DNA from: Clostridiales bacterium | Lineage (GTDB): Bacteria > Bacillota > Clostridia > Lachnospirales > CAG-274 | Direction of reading: 5' to 3' | Length of the DNA: 64,000 nucleotides | Assembly (NCBI GenBank): GCA_018371275.1 | Contig: JAHALF010000001.1 | Location: 242,109 to 306,108, forward strand | Shown here: positions 18,816-26,417 of the stretch, one piece after another | How positions within the stretch are numbered: the first letter of the stretch is position 1 | Layout of the letters: each line of letters starts with the position of its first letter | The notes under the pieces: generated by a model | The model's input: the letters and a program-made list of their open reading frames with translations, nothing else | Databases searched by the model: none | What the model was told of the DNA's origin: nothing | Program-made: the position numbers and the translations under genes

Positions 18816-20267
18816 TTATTTACTTTTTCTTATATTATCAATCATATCTTTTTTAAGATTATAAAGTTTTAAGGATAAATCAACTGGTAAAATATGTGGA
18901 TTTATAAGCCTTTTGTGTTCATTCCAAAGGCTAGATTTTTGTTCTTCACAATATTTTTTTATTTCCATAGTTTCTCTTTTTTTAAAAACACATTTTCCAT
19001 CTAAAAATACTGGTTGCAAAAGCTCTTTAGTATAGTATTCATTGGCTTTTAATGTCATCGTTTTCCACGTATTTATTGGATGGAAAATAGTTAAATCTTC
19101 ATTTTCATTTATAGTTTCTTCTTCAAGGCAAATAAGGTCTGCTTTTATTTTATTAGTAGCTTTATCATAAAATCTAAATATCTTTTTAATACCAGGATTA
19201 GTAACTTTATCTGGATTTTCTGATAATTTTATTTTTGGTATCATTTCACCATTAACTTCTTCTGCACATAGTTTATAAACACCACCAAATGCTGGGCAAT
19301 CACTAGATGTTATAAGATTTGTACCAACACCCCAAACATTTATTTTTGTGCCTTGTTGTTTTAATGAAGATATAATGCTTTCATCTAAATCACTAGATGC
19401 TGCTATACAAGCATCTTTAAACCCTGCCTCATCAAGCATAGTTCTAGCTTTATCTGATATATAAGCTAAGTCTCCACTATCTAAACGTATCCCATAGTTT
19501 TTAAGCTCTATTCCCTTTTCTTTCATTTCATTAAAAACTTTTATAGCATTAGGAACACCACTTTTTAATGTATCATATGTATCTACCAAAAGTACGCATC
19601 TATTTGGGAAAATATTTGCATAAGTCCTAAATGCAGTAAGCTCATCCTTAAAGCTCATTATCCAACTATGTGCGTGAGTACCAGATATAGGAATGTTAAA
19701 CATTTTACCTGCAAGTACATTACTAGTAGATGTACAACCACCTATGACTGCTGCTCTAGCACCATATACTCCTGCATCTGGTCCTTGGGCTCTCCTAAGT
19801 CCAAACTCCATAACAACATTACCTTCTGCTGCCCAGGCTACTCTTGCTGCCTTTGTAGCTATAAGACTTTGATGATTTATTATGTTTAATATAGTTGTTT
19901 CTATAAATTGAGCTTCCATAATAGTAGATTTTACTCTTACTAAAGGTTCTCCAGGAAAAACTACTGTACCCTCTGGTATAGCATAAATATCTCCTGTAAA
20001 CTTAAAATCTTCTAAATATTGTAAAAAATCTTCCTTAAATATATTAAGACTTTTTAAATAACTAATATTTTCATTATCAAATTTTATATTTTTTATATAA
20101 TCTACTACTTGTTCTAAACCACAAGCTATTGCATAACCATTATTACTTGGATTTTTTCTATAAAACATATCAAAAACTGCTTTTTTATTATGCATATTAG
20201 CTTCAAAATATCCTTGCATCATTGTTAATTGATAAAGGTCTGTCATAAGAGTTAAATTATTATCCAT
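18816..20267 (-). CDS. pncB: Nicotinate phosphoribosyltransferase
   Basis: This enzyme converts nicotinate and PRPP to nicotinate mononucleotide, the substrate of the NadD domain encoded at 4.0-5.2 kb. The 483-residue protein shows MTDLYQLTMMQGYF at the N-terminus, FGLRRAQGPDA and GTHAHSWI with the active-site His, and the PRPP-binding region GIRLDSGDLAY. The ATG at 20267 has GGAGGG five bases upstream. Confidence 0.95.
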   Translation of the reverse strand: MDNNLTLMTDLYQLTMMQGYFEANMHNKKAVFDMFYRKNPSNNGYAIACGLEQVVDYIKNIKFDNENISYLKSLNIFKEDFLQYLEDFKFTGDIYAIPEGTVVFPGEPLVRVKSTIMEAQFIETTILNIINHQSLIATKAARVAWAAEGNVVMEFGLRRAQGPDAGVYGARAAVIGGCTSTSNVLAGKMFNIPISGTHAHSWIMSFKDELTAFRTYANIFPNRCVLLVDTYDTLKSGVPNAIKVFNEMKEKGIELKNYGIRLDSGDLAYISDKARTMLDEAGFKDACIAASSDLDESIISSLKQQGTKINVWGVGTNLITSSDCPAFGGVYKLCAEEVNGEMIPKIKLSENPDKVTNPGIKKIFRFYDKATNKIKADLICLEEETINENEDLTIFHPINTWKTMTLKANEYYTKELLQPVFLDGKCVFKKRETMEIKKYCEEQKSSLWNEHKRLINPHILPVDLSLKLYNLKKDMIDNIRKSK

Positions 20268-20282
20268 AATACCCTCCATATA

Positions 20283-20312
20283 ATTAAACCTACCAAAAGG
20301 TAGGTTTAATTT
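20283..20312 (-). terminator. Intrinsic terminator after the stalk-domain gene
   Basis: ATTAAACCTACC (20283-20294) pairs perfectly with GGTAGGTTTAAT (20299-20310) around a four-base loop, followed by T-rich sequence on the minus strand. Confidence 0.88.
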
Positions 20313-20316
20313 AATA

Positions 20317-22257
20317 TTATTTATTTACACGAACTCTAAATGTTTCATCATATTTTTTACCATTTTCATCTTGGGCATATATAGTGTATCTTACACTACT
20401 TCCTACCTGTTCTGCTGGGAACTTAAGCTCCCAAGTATATTCATCACCACTTACGCTGTCATAAGAAGTTTCATATGCTACTCTAGCATTATCGTCTTCT
20501 ATCCAAACTTTAGATATAGCTTTGTTAGTATATACAGTTACTCTTATATATTCATTTTTATATACTTCTGGTGTTTTTACATTGTAATCATATATTTTAC
20601 CACTTGCTTGTGTATCTAAGTAAACATTTAATTTTGTAGAAGTTTCTTTTCCATTTTTATCATAAGCAACAACTTTTAGACTATCTTTATTAGATGATGT
20701 TACTTTAACTTTTACATCCCATTCTTTAATAGAACCATCACTACTAAAGTCAGTAACTTTTGTTAATTCTGTACTACCTTCAAATACTTTAATATATTCT
20801 GCTTGTCCTGTTGTTCTAATAACAAATTTAACATTATCTCCAGAAACAGCACCAATATCTCTTTGCTCATTATTTAATATAACTAAATCACTACTACTAT
20901 ATGTAGATGCACTAAAGCTTACACTTTCTTTTGTTGTATTTTTATCTTTATCATATGCTACTACATAAAATCTATTTCTTCCACTATCTTTAACAGGAAT
21001 ATCCATTTCCCAAACATAGCTACCATTATTTTTTATAGCTGAAAATCTTGTTTCATCTACAATTTTATCACTTTCATTTAGTACCTCTACTTTATCAATA
21101 TCTGTTGATGTTTTTACAATAAGTTTTATAGTTTCATCTACATATATAGAATCATTTAAAATAAATGTATCTGTTATTTTAAGCTTATCATTTGAGCTAC
21201 CACTACCAGTACCACCAACAGTTACTTTTAATGTTTCATAAGTAGATTCATATCCATTTGATACATTACCAGCATACGCCTTAAACTCTATTTCTCCTCT
21301 ATCTTCCATAGTGATTTCTGTTTCAAAAACTCTACGGCTAGGATTATTATCAATTAATTTATAATTAGTTAATTCTGTTAATTTTTCTTTTTTAGAAGAA
21401 TCTATTCTTACTCTATCTGTATTAGCATTAGCTTCAATAGTTAATTTTATTTTGTCGCCTCTACCAATCTCTTTTTTATCTGATGTAAAAGATGTAATTT
21501 TAGGCTTAATATCTCCATTTACACTTATAGCACAAACTTTATAAGAATTAGCATCTTCATTATATGTAGTTAAATTTCCAGCGACAGCCTTTAAGCTTTT
21601 AAATGTACTTTTTTGCACATTAGGTGTCCAAGGAACAGAAAATAGTCTTGTACCATCTGGATTTGTACTGTATGTATTTGCCTCTGCAATAATATTGTTA
21701 TTTTCATTTATATCTAAAATTTTTATTCTATCTGTTGTAGAGCTTGTTGTAACTGCAATATTTACTTTTTCTCCACTATTAACAGTTGTCTTATCTGGTA
21801 TAATACTTATAACAGTAGGATTATCCGCAACAATATTTACAGTTCTTGTAACATTATCCCAAGTTACTGGGTTACCTAACGCTTCACTAAGCATTCTAAC
21901 AGGCATCATCATTCTATCTTGTAGAACAGCTGAAGGTGTATCAAAAGTAGATGCTTTTCCATTAACAGTTACAATATTAGTACGCATAGTATGTACTACT
22001 ACTCTATCGCCTTTTCTTAAAGTAGTTGTTTCTGTTTGCTTGTTCCATTCAACAGTAGCTCCAAGTGTTTCTGCTGTCTTTCTAAATGGAACCATAGCTC
22101 TTTGATTCATAATTTGTGGCTGTGCATCATCATATGAAATAAGCACACCATTTAGCTTAACATAAACAGGCTCTGCACCAAAAACAATAAAGCTAGGCAG
22201 CAACATTGTTAATGCTAATGTTAAGCATATAAAATAATTTTTTATTCTCTTAACCAT
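20317..22257 (-). CDS. Secreted protein with copper-amine-oxidase-type stalk domain and Ig-like repeats
   Basis: A signal peptide (hydrophobic core LTLALTMLLPSFIVFGA) is followed by a stalk domain (about residues 30-130) with the twin motifs VPFRKTAETLGATVEW and MPVRMLSEALGNPVTW. The rest, about 500 residues, reads as four or five Ig/cadherin-like beta-sandwich repeats. Each includes lines such as WEMDIPVKDSG, WDVKVKV or WELKFPAEQVG, and the product ends at RVRVNK with no anchor or SLH motif. It is probably an extracellular or wall-associated structural protein of unknown role. I start at the ATG at 22257; one at 22266 lies too close to the AAAGGAA site. Confidence 0.82.
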   Translation of the reverse strand: MVKRIKNYFICLTLALTMLLPSFIVFGAEPVYVKLNGVLISYDDAQPQIMNQRAMVPFRKTAETLGATVEWNKQTETTTLRKGDRVVVHTMRTNIVTVNGKASTFDTPSAVLQDRMMMPVRMLSEALGNPVTWDNVTRTVNIVADNPTVISIIPDKTTVNSGEKVNIAVTTSSTTDRIKILDINENNNIIAEANTYSTNPDGTRLFSVPWTPNVQKSTFKSLKAVAGNLTTYNEDANSYKVCAISVNGDIKPKITSFTSDKKEIGRGDKIKLTIEANANTDRVRIDSSKKEKLTELTNYKLIDNNPSRRVFETEITMEDRGEIEFKAYAGNVSNGYESTYETLKVTVGGTGSGSSNDKLKITDTFILNDSIYVDETIKLIVKTSTDIDKVEVLNESDKIVDETRFSAIKNNGSYVWEMDIPVKDSGRNRFYVVAYDKDKNTTKESVSFSASTYSSSDLVILNNEQRDIGAVSGDNVKFVIRTTGQAEYIKVFEGSTELTKVTDFSSDGSIKEWDVKVKVTSSNKDSLKVVAYDKNGKETSTKLNVYLDTQASGKIYDYNVKTPEVYKNEYIRVTVYTNKAISKVWIEDDNARVAYETSYDSVSGDEYTWELKFPAEQVGSSVRYTIYAQDENGKKYDETFRVRVNK

Positions 22258-22364
22258 ATTTTTCATTTCCTTTCATAAAATTATAACATAAATAAATTAT
22301 AGCATATATTATATTACATATTATTTCCAATAAGTAACATATTTATTACATTTAGATTACAGTA

Positions 22365-23018
22365 TTATTTTATACCATATTTATTTCTATATTCTATCAT
22401 TTTATCTAAATATTCTTTACCTTCTATTACTCCAGATTTTATAGCATCTATAATATCTATAATTGTAACAATAGGATATACCTTTATACCAAATTCTTCA
22501 TATACTTCTTGTATAGCAGATTTTTCATTATTACCTCTTTCCATTCTATCAACAGATATAATAACAGAGTCTACTGTTACATTAGCCGAATTTTTTAATA
22601 TAGGTAAACTTTCTCTGATAGCAGTTCCAGCTGTAATAACATCTTCTATAATAGTTACTTTATCTCCATCTTTAAGATTATAGCCTACCATAACTCCACC
22701 TTCTCCATGATCTTTAGCTTCTTTTCTATTAAAACAATAGTTTAAGTTTTTATTGTAATCATTATAAAGTGCAGATGCTACTGTTACACAAAGAGGTATC
22801 CCTTTATAAGCTGGTCCAAATAAAACATTACTATCTATATTATTTTCTTGCATACATTTTGCATAAAAATAACCTAATTTGTTTATTTGCTCTCCTGTAT
22901 TATAATTTCCTGTATTAATAAAATATGGTGTATTTCTTCCACTTTTAGTAATAAAATCACCAAAGGTTAAAACTCCAGAATCACACATAAATTTAATAAA
23001 CTCGTTTTTATAGCTCAT
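22365..23018 (-). CDS. pyrE: Orotate phosphoribosyltransferase
   Basis: PyrE makes orotidine 5'-phosphate in pyrimidine synthesis. The 217-residue protein contains the PRPP-binding loop VTIIEDVITAGTAI near residue 120 and LFGPAYKGIPL around residue 70. I start at the ATG at 23018, five bases behind a perfect GGAGG; the ATG at 23030 overlaps that site. No other pyr genes are adjacent and I see no PyrR binding structure in the short upstream region. Confidence 0.95.
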   Translation of the reverse strand: MSYKNEFIKFMCDSGVLTFGDFITKSGRNTPYFINTGNYNTGEQINKLGYFYAKCMQENNIDSNVLFGPAYKGIPLCVTVASALYNDYNKNLNYCFNRKEAKDHGEGGVMVGYNLKDGDKVTIIEDVITAGTAIRESLPILKNSANVTVDSVIISVDRMERGNNEKSAIQEVYEEFGIKVYPIVTIIDIIDAIKSGVIEGKEYLDKMIEYRNKYGIK

Positions 23019-23094
23019 TTTTACCTCCAAATTAATAAAATAATAATTTATCTAAAATAATTATAATACATTTTAAAAATTTTACAATGTTTAA

Positions 23095-23123
23095 TTTACA
23101 TTTTTTTAGTTTTATTATAAAAT
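23095..23123 (+). promoter_or_regulatory. Sigma-A promoter of the EamA transporter gene
   Basis: TTTACA (23095-23100) and TAAAAT (23118-23123) are 17 bases apart, about 30 bases before the chosen ATG. Confidence 0.6.
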
Positions 23124-23151
23124 ATTGTTATATATTAGAAAGGAGCTTATT

Positions 23152-24042
23152 ATGACAAATAAAAATAAAGGAATATTTTTTATTATATTATCTGCTTTAG
23201 GATTTGCTCTTATGAGCCTTTTTGTAAAGCTTTCTGGAGATTTACCCTCTATGCAAAAAAGTTTTTTTAGAAATTTAGTCTCTTTATTTTTTGCATTTTA
23301 TATTATAAAAAAATCTAAAATAGGATTTAAATTTAAAAAAGAAAATTTAGTTCCACTAATTTTAAGAGCTACATTAGGTACACTTGGTATAGTATTCAAT
23401 TACTATTCAATCGAAAAATTAATATTATCTGATGCTACTATGCTAAATAAACTTGCTCCATTTTTTGTAATTATTTTTTCATTTTTTATACTAAAAGAAA
23501 AAATCAAATTATGGCAAATTTTATCTATATTAATAGCATTTTTAGGTAGTTTATTTATTATTAATCCAAATCTTATAATAGGATTATTAAATAATAATAT
23601 CCCCAAAACTAACCTTAATAGTTTACCTGCATTAATAGGTGTTTTAGGAGCAATGTGTGCTGGTATGGCTTATACTATGGTAAGATTTTTAAGTCTTAGA
23701 GGTGAAAAAGGTCCTTTTATAGTATTCTTTTTCTCTTGTTTTTCTTGTTTAACAATACTTCCTTTTGTATTGTTTAATTTTTCTCCTATGTCTATAAAAC
23801 AATTGATATATTTATTGTTTGCTGGAATTTTTGCAAGCCTTGGACAATTTGCTGTAACAGCAGCTTATGCAAATGCTCCTGCTAAAGAAATATCTATTTT
23901 TGACTATTCACAAATTATATTTTCTGGTATATTAGGATATATAGTATTTAATCAAAAACCAGATACTTACAGCCTCATAGGATATTTTATAATTTGCTCT
24001 GTTGCTATATTTATGTTTTTTATGAATAATAAAAATAAATAA
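23152..24042 (+). CDS. EamA/DMT-family membrane transporter
   Basis: The 296-residue protein has ten predicted membrane helices in two EamA repeats. Family features include the PSMQKSFFRNLVSLFFA region after helix 1 and APFFVIIFSFFILKE at the end of the first repeat. Substrates in this superfamily vary (amino acids, nucleotides, drugs) and cannot be read from the sequence. I start at the ATG at 23152, six bases after AAAGGAG. It is transcribed away from pyrE. Confidence 0.88.
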   Translation: MTNKNKGIFFIILSALGFALMSLFVKLSGDLPSMQKSFFRNLVSLFFAFYIIKKSKIGFKFKKENLVPLILRATLGTLGIVFNYYSIEKLILSDATMLNKLAPFFVIIFSFFILKEKIKLWQILSILIAFLGSLFIINPNLIIGLLNNNIPKTNLNSLPALIGVLGAMCAGMAYTMVRFLSLRGEKGPFIVFFFSCFSCLTILPFVLFNFSPMSIKQLIYLLFAGIFASLGQFAVTAAYANAPAKEISIFDYSQIIFSGILGYIVFNQKPDTYSLIGYFIICSVAIFMFFMNNKNK

Positions 24043-24169
24043 TTATAAAGTTTGTATATATTTTTATTTTAAGGTTAAAATATTTATATAGATAATTTTT
24101 TATTATCTGTACTAATTTATACATTTTTTAAAAATGTTATTCTAATAAAAACTAAAAAGGGTGAATTAT

Positions 24170-24352
24170 ATGTCAAATTTAAGCCAAGTTGAAGTAAATT
24201 CAATAAGAGAATGTGTTTGTAATCATATTACAATATCTTCTAAATTAGCTTGTTATGCAAATAAAGTTTGTGATAGCGAGATTAAAGAAATGTTTAAAAC
24301 TTCTAGTGTAAAAGCTGAACAAGCAGCTCAAAAATTAATTCAATTATTATAG
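24170..24352 (+). CDS. Small CotF-like protein, candidate spore coat component
   Basis: This 60-residue, mostly helical protein (SQVEVNSIRECVCNHITISS) has the helix-hairpin character of the coat-F/rubrerythrin-like fold seen in short clostridial spore proteins. It ends 10 bases before a longer CotF-like gene, with a ribosome site inside that gap. I use the ATG at 24170 behind AAAAAGGG; a GTG at 24161 is the alternative. The coat role is inferred from family resemblance and its partner gene. Confidence 0.62.
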   Translation: MSNLSQVEVNSIRECVCNHITISSKLACYANKVCDSEIKEMFKTSSVKAEQAAQKLIQLL

Positions 24353-24362
24353 GAGGTTTATT

Positions 24363-24653
24363 ATGAACGAAAAAGATATTGTTTTAGATGTTTTGACTGG
24401 ATTAAAATCTAGCGTTGATAGCTATGGAAAAATGATAGTAGAGTGTTGTGATTTAAACTTAAGACAAACTTTTCAACAAATGAGAAATGAAGCAGAACAA
24501 TCTCAATATAATTTATATAAAATAGCTGAAAAAAAAGGTTATTATATACCTGCTTCTAAAGAAACAGATTCTGAAATACAAGAATTAAAAACTAAATTAA
24601 CTCAATGTCTTACTGCTAAAAATGGTGCTGGTCCTATACCTGTTTTAAAATAA
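24363..24653 (+). CDS. CotF-family spore coat protein
   Basis: The 96-residue protein has the coat-F pattern: an N-terminal helix with DVLTGLKSSVDSYGKMIVEC, a second helix DLNLRQTFQQMRNEAEQSQ, then KIAEKKGYYIPA, the typical CotF motif. Clostridial genes of this type are usually found in such pairs and are made in the mother cell. It is translated from AGGAGG just before the ATG and shares a transcript with the 60-residue protein upstream. Confidence 0.82.
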   Translation: MNEKDIVLDVLTGLKSSVDSYGKMIVECCDLNLRQTFQQMRNEAEQSQYNLYKIAEKKGYYIPASKETDSEIQELKTKLTQCLTAKNGAGPIPVLK

Positions 24654-24664
24654 AAATCTTTATA

Positions 24665-24693
24665 TTGACAAAAATTCAATTATATTATAAGAT
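24665..24693 (+). promoter_or_regulatory. Sigma-A-like promoter upstream of a terminator hairpin
   Basis: TTGACA (24665-24670) and TAAGAT (24688-24693) are 17 bases apart. The predicted transcript starts just before the hairpin at 24710-24755, so it would make a very short RNA, or the leader of the secreted coiled-coil gene if read through. Confidence 0.45.
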
Positions 24694-24709
24694 ATAATTG
24701 CTTTTTAAG

Positions 24710-24762
24710 AGGCTATATGGTTTTCTGTTTTTGAGTTAAACAGAGCATATAGCCTTTTTTAT
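24710..24762 (+). terminator. Two-part terminator hairpin
   Basis: AGGCTATATG (24710-24719) pairs with CATATAGCCT (24746-24755), and the inner TCTGTTT (24724-24730) pairs with AAACAGA (24738-24744). A run of six or more T follows. It ends the CotF-like operon. Confidence 0.88.
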
Positions 24763-24795
24763 TTTTATTAAAAATATATAAAGGAGTAAGTTTTT

Positions 24796-25410
24796 ATGAA
24801 GAAAAAAATTAAATTTATTGTAGTATTATTTGGTGCAACATTAATATTAAATAGCCACCATTTAGTTACATATGCAACTAATAAAGAAACAAAAAATAAT
24901 AAAATTACTAAAAATAAGGAAGAACAAAAAACTGATTTATTAGTTACAAATTACTATAATCTTAGAGCTGAGAAAGAAGTATATGAATTAGATAAAGATA
25001 TACTTGAAGAAAAAGAAGAAAAAAGTCTTATTAGTAAAACTGAATACAACAAACAAAAATCTTTAATAGATAGTCAAAAAGATAATATAGAATTAGAAAT
25101 AGATGAAACTTGGAAACAACTAAATGAATTAGGATATTATAGTAATATTCAAAATGAAAATAAAACAGAAAAAAAAGATTTTACTACATTAAAAAATGAA
25201 CTAATAACATTAAATAAACAAAAAGATGTTGTTAAAAAGCAAAAAGAAGAATTAAAAAACAAATATATTTCTGGGAAGTATACTAAAAAAGATTTTATTA
25301 AAAAATATTCACCATTAGAAAAACAAGATTACGAATTAAACTTAAAAATTAAACCTATAGTAAAAGCTATTTCATGTCAAAAAAAATCATATTGGAAAAA
25401 CTATAAATAA
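24796..25410 (+). CDS. Secreted Lys/Glu-rich coiled-coil protein of unknown function
   Basis: The 204-residue protein begins with a signal peptide (KKKIKFIVVLFGATLILN, probable cleavage after TYA). The rest is highly charged and helical, in two similar segments, each with a short SKTEYNKQKSL or GKYTKKDFIKKY-like patch between heptad-rich helices, suggesting an internal duplication. There is no lipobox and no recognisable catalytic motif. A TTGACA promoter and a hairpin lie upstream. I do not recognise the family. Confidence 0.72.
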   Translation: MKKKIKFIVVLFGATLILNSHHLVTYATNKETKNNKITKNKEEQKTDLLVTNYYNLRAEKEVYELDKDILEEKEEKSLISKTEYNKQKSLIDSQKDNIELEIDETWKQLNELGYYSNIQNENKTEKKDFTTLKNELITLNKQKDVVKKQKEELKNKYISGKYTKKDFIKKYSPLEKQDYELNLKIKPIVKAISCQKKSYWKNYK

Positions 25411-25437
25411 TATTAATAACTTAATTATTATCATTTT

Positions 25438-25480
25438 AAAAGGCCATATTTTTAAATTAAATATATGGCTTTTTTATTTT
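25438..25480 (+). terminator. Terminator after the coiled-coil gene
   Basis: GCCATAT (25443-25449) pairs with ATATGGC (25463-25469), followed by a T-rich tract. Confidence 0.75.
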
Positions 25481-25516
25481 TTTAATTTAGAAAGTTAATT
25501 TTTTATAAAATTTACA

Positions 25517-25545
25517 TTGACATATTTAAAATAACTAACTATAAT
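25517..25545 (+). promoter_or_regulatory. Sigma-A promoter of the flavohaemoprotein-type reductase
   Basis: A perfect TTGACA (25517-25522) and a perfect TATAAT (25540-25545) are separated by 17 bases, 39 bases before the start codon. Confidence 0.75.
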
Positions 25546-25584
25546 TATTATATAATAATTATTATTACTTATGGAGGGATTTAT

Positions 25585-26319
25585 ATGAATAATTGGGATA
25601 CTTTTAAAGAATTAGTTTTAGTTGAAAAAAAAGATGTTTGTGATACAATAAAATCTTTTTATTTTAAAGCAAAAAATAATGAAAAATTACCAAAACATAC
25701 ACCTGGTCAATTTTTACCTTTTAAAATAAAAACAGATGACCCTCAAATGAAAGAAGTTATTAGAACCTATAGCCTTTCAAATTTACCTAATGATGAAATG
25801 TATAGAATAAGTGTAAAAAAAATAGAAGGTGGTTTAATGAGTACATACCTTCACGATAAATTACAAGTTGGAGATTGTATAGAGGCTATGCCCCCTGCTG
25901 GTATTTTTGTATTAGATGAAACTTTAGATAAAAATGCCCCTATCATTTTATTGTCTGGTGGTATTGGTGTAACTCCTTTATTATCTATGCTTTTAGCTAA
26001 TGCAAAAGATAGAAATATACATTTTGTGCAAGCTGTTCAAAACTCTAGTATGCACCCTTTTGGTGATGATATTAATAATATTTGTAAAGAAAATAATTTA
26101 AAAAATAATGTTTTTTATTCTAACCCTTTAGATATAGATGAACTTGGAAAAGATTATGATGTAAAAGGGTTCGTTACAAAAGAATGGATTAAAGATAACT
26201 TGCCTTTAAATGGAACATTCTATTTCTGTGGACCACCAATATTTATGGAAAGTTTAGAAAAAAACCTCTTAGAACTTGGTGTAGCTCAAAATAAAATAAA
26301 TTATGAAAAATTTAGTTAA
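25585..26319 (+). CDS. Stand-alone FAD/NAD(P)H reductase like the C-terminal part of flavohaemoprotein (Hmp)
   Basis: The 244-residue protein has a ferredoxin-NADP reductase-type fold: FAD-binding RTYSLSN near residue 64, GGLMSTYLHD, the nucleotide-binding GGIGVTPLLSML near residue 120, and the C-terminal CGPPIFMES motif. These match the reductase half of flavohaemoprotein, but there is no globin domain and no ferredoxin domain, and no adjacent gene supplies one. It could reduce a partner encoded elsewhere. It has a strong promoter and AGGAGG-like site (ATGGAGGG), and is flanked by terminators, so it is monocistronic. Confidence 0.85.
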   Translation: MNNWDTFKELVLVEKKDVCDTIKSFYFKAKNNEKLPKHTPGQFLPFKIKTDDPQMKEVIRTYSLSNLPNDEMYRISVKKIEGGLMSTYLHDKLQVGDCIEAMPPAGIFVLDETLDKNAPIILLSGGIGVTPLLSMLLANAKDRNIHFVQAVQNSSMHPFGDDINNICKENNLKNNVFYSNPLDIDELGKDYDVKGFVTKEWIKDNLPLNGTFYFCGPPIFMESLEKNLLELGVAQNKINYEKFS

Positions 26320-26374
26320 TAGATTTAATTAATGATTTAAAATATTTAATATTTTATAAAATTATAAAATAGGT

Positions 26375-26411
26375 AAAAAGGTTGATTTTTATATTAAAAA
26401 TCAGCCTTTTT
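26375..26411. terminator. Bidirectional terminator between convergent genes
   Basis: A 16-base stem (26375-26390 with 26396-26411, one G-U pair) with A and T runs on both flanks lies between the reductase gene and the oxidoreductase gene. Confidence 0.85.
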
Positions 26412-26417
26412 ATATTT

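Noticed and set aside
21695..22105. A 136-codon open frame opposite the stalk-domain gene
   Set aside because: It is antisense to the conserved stalk motifs and has no start signal; a shadow frame.
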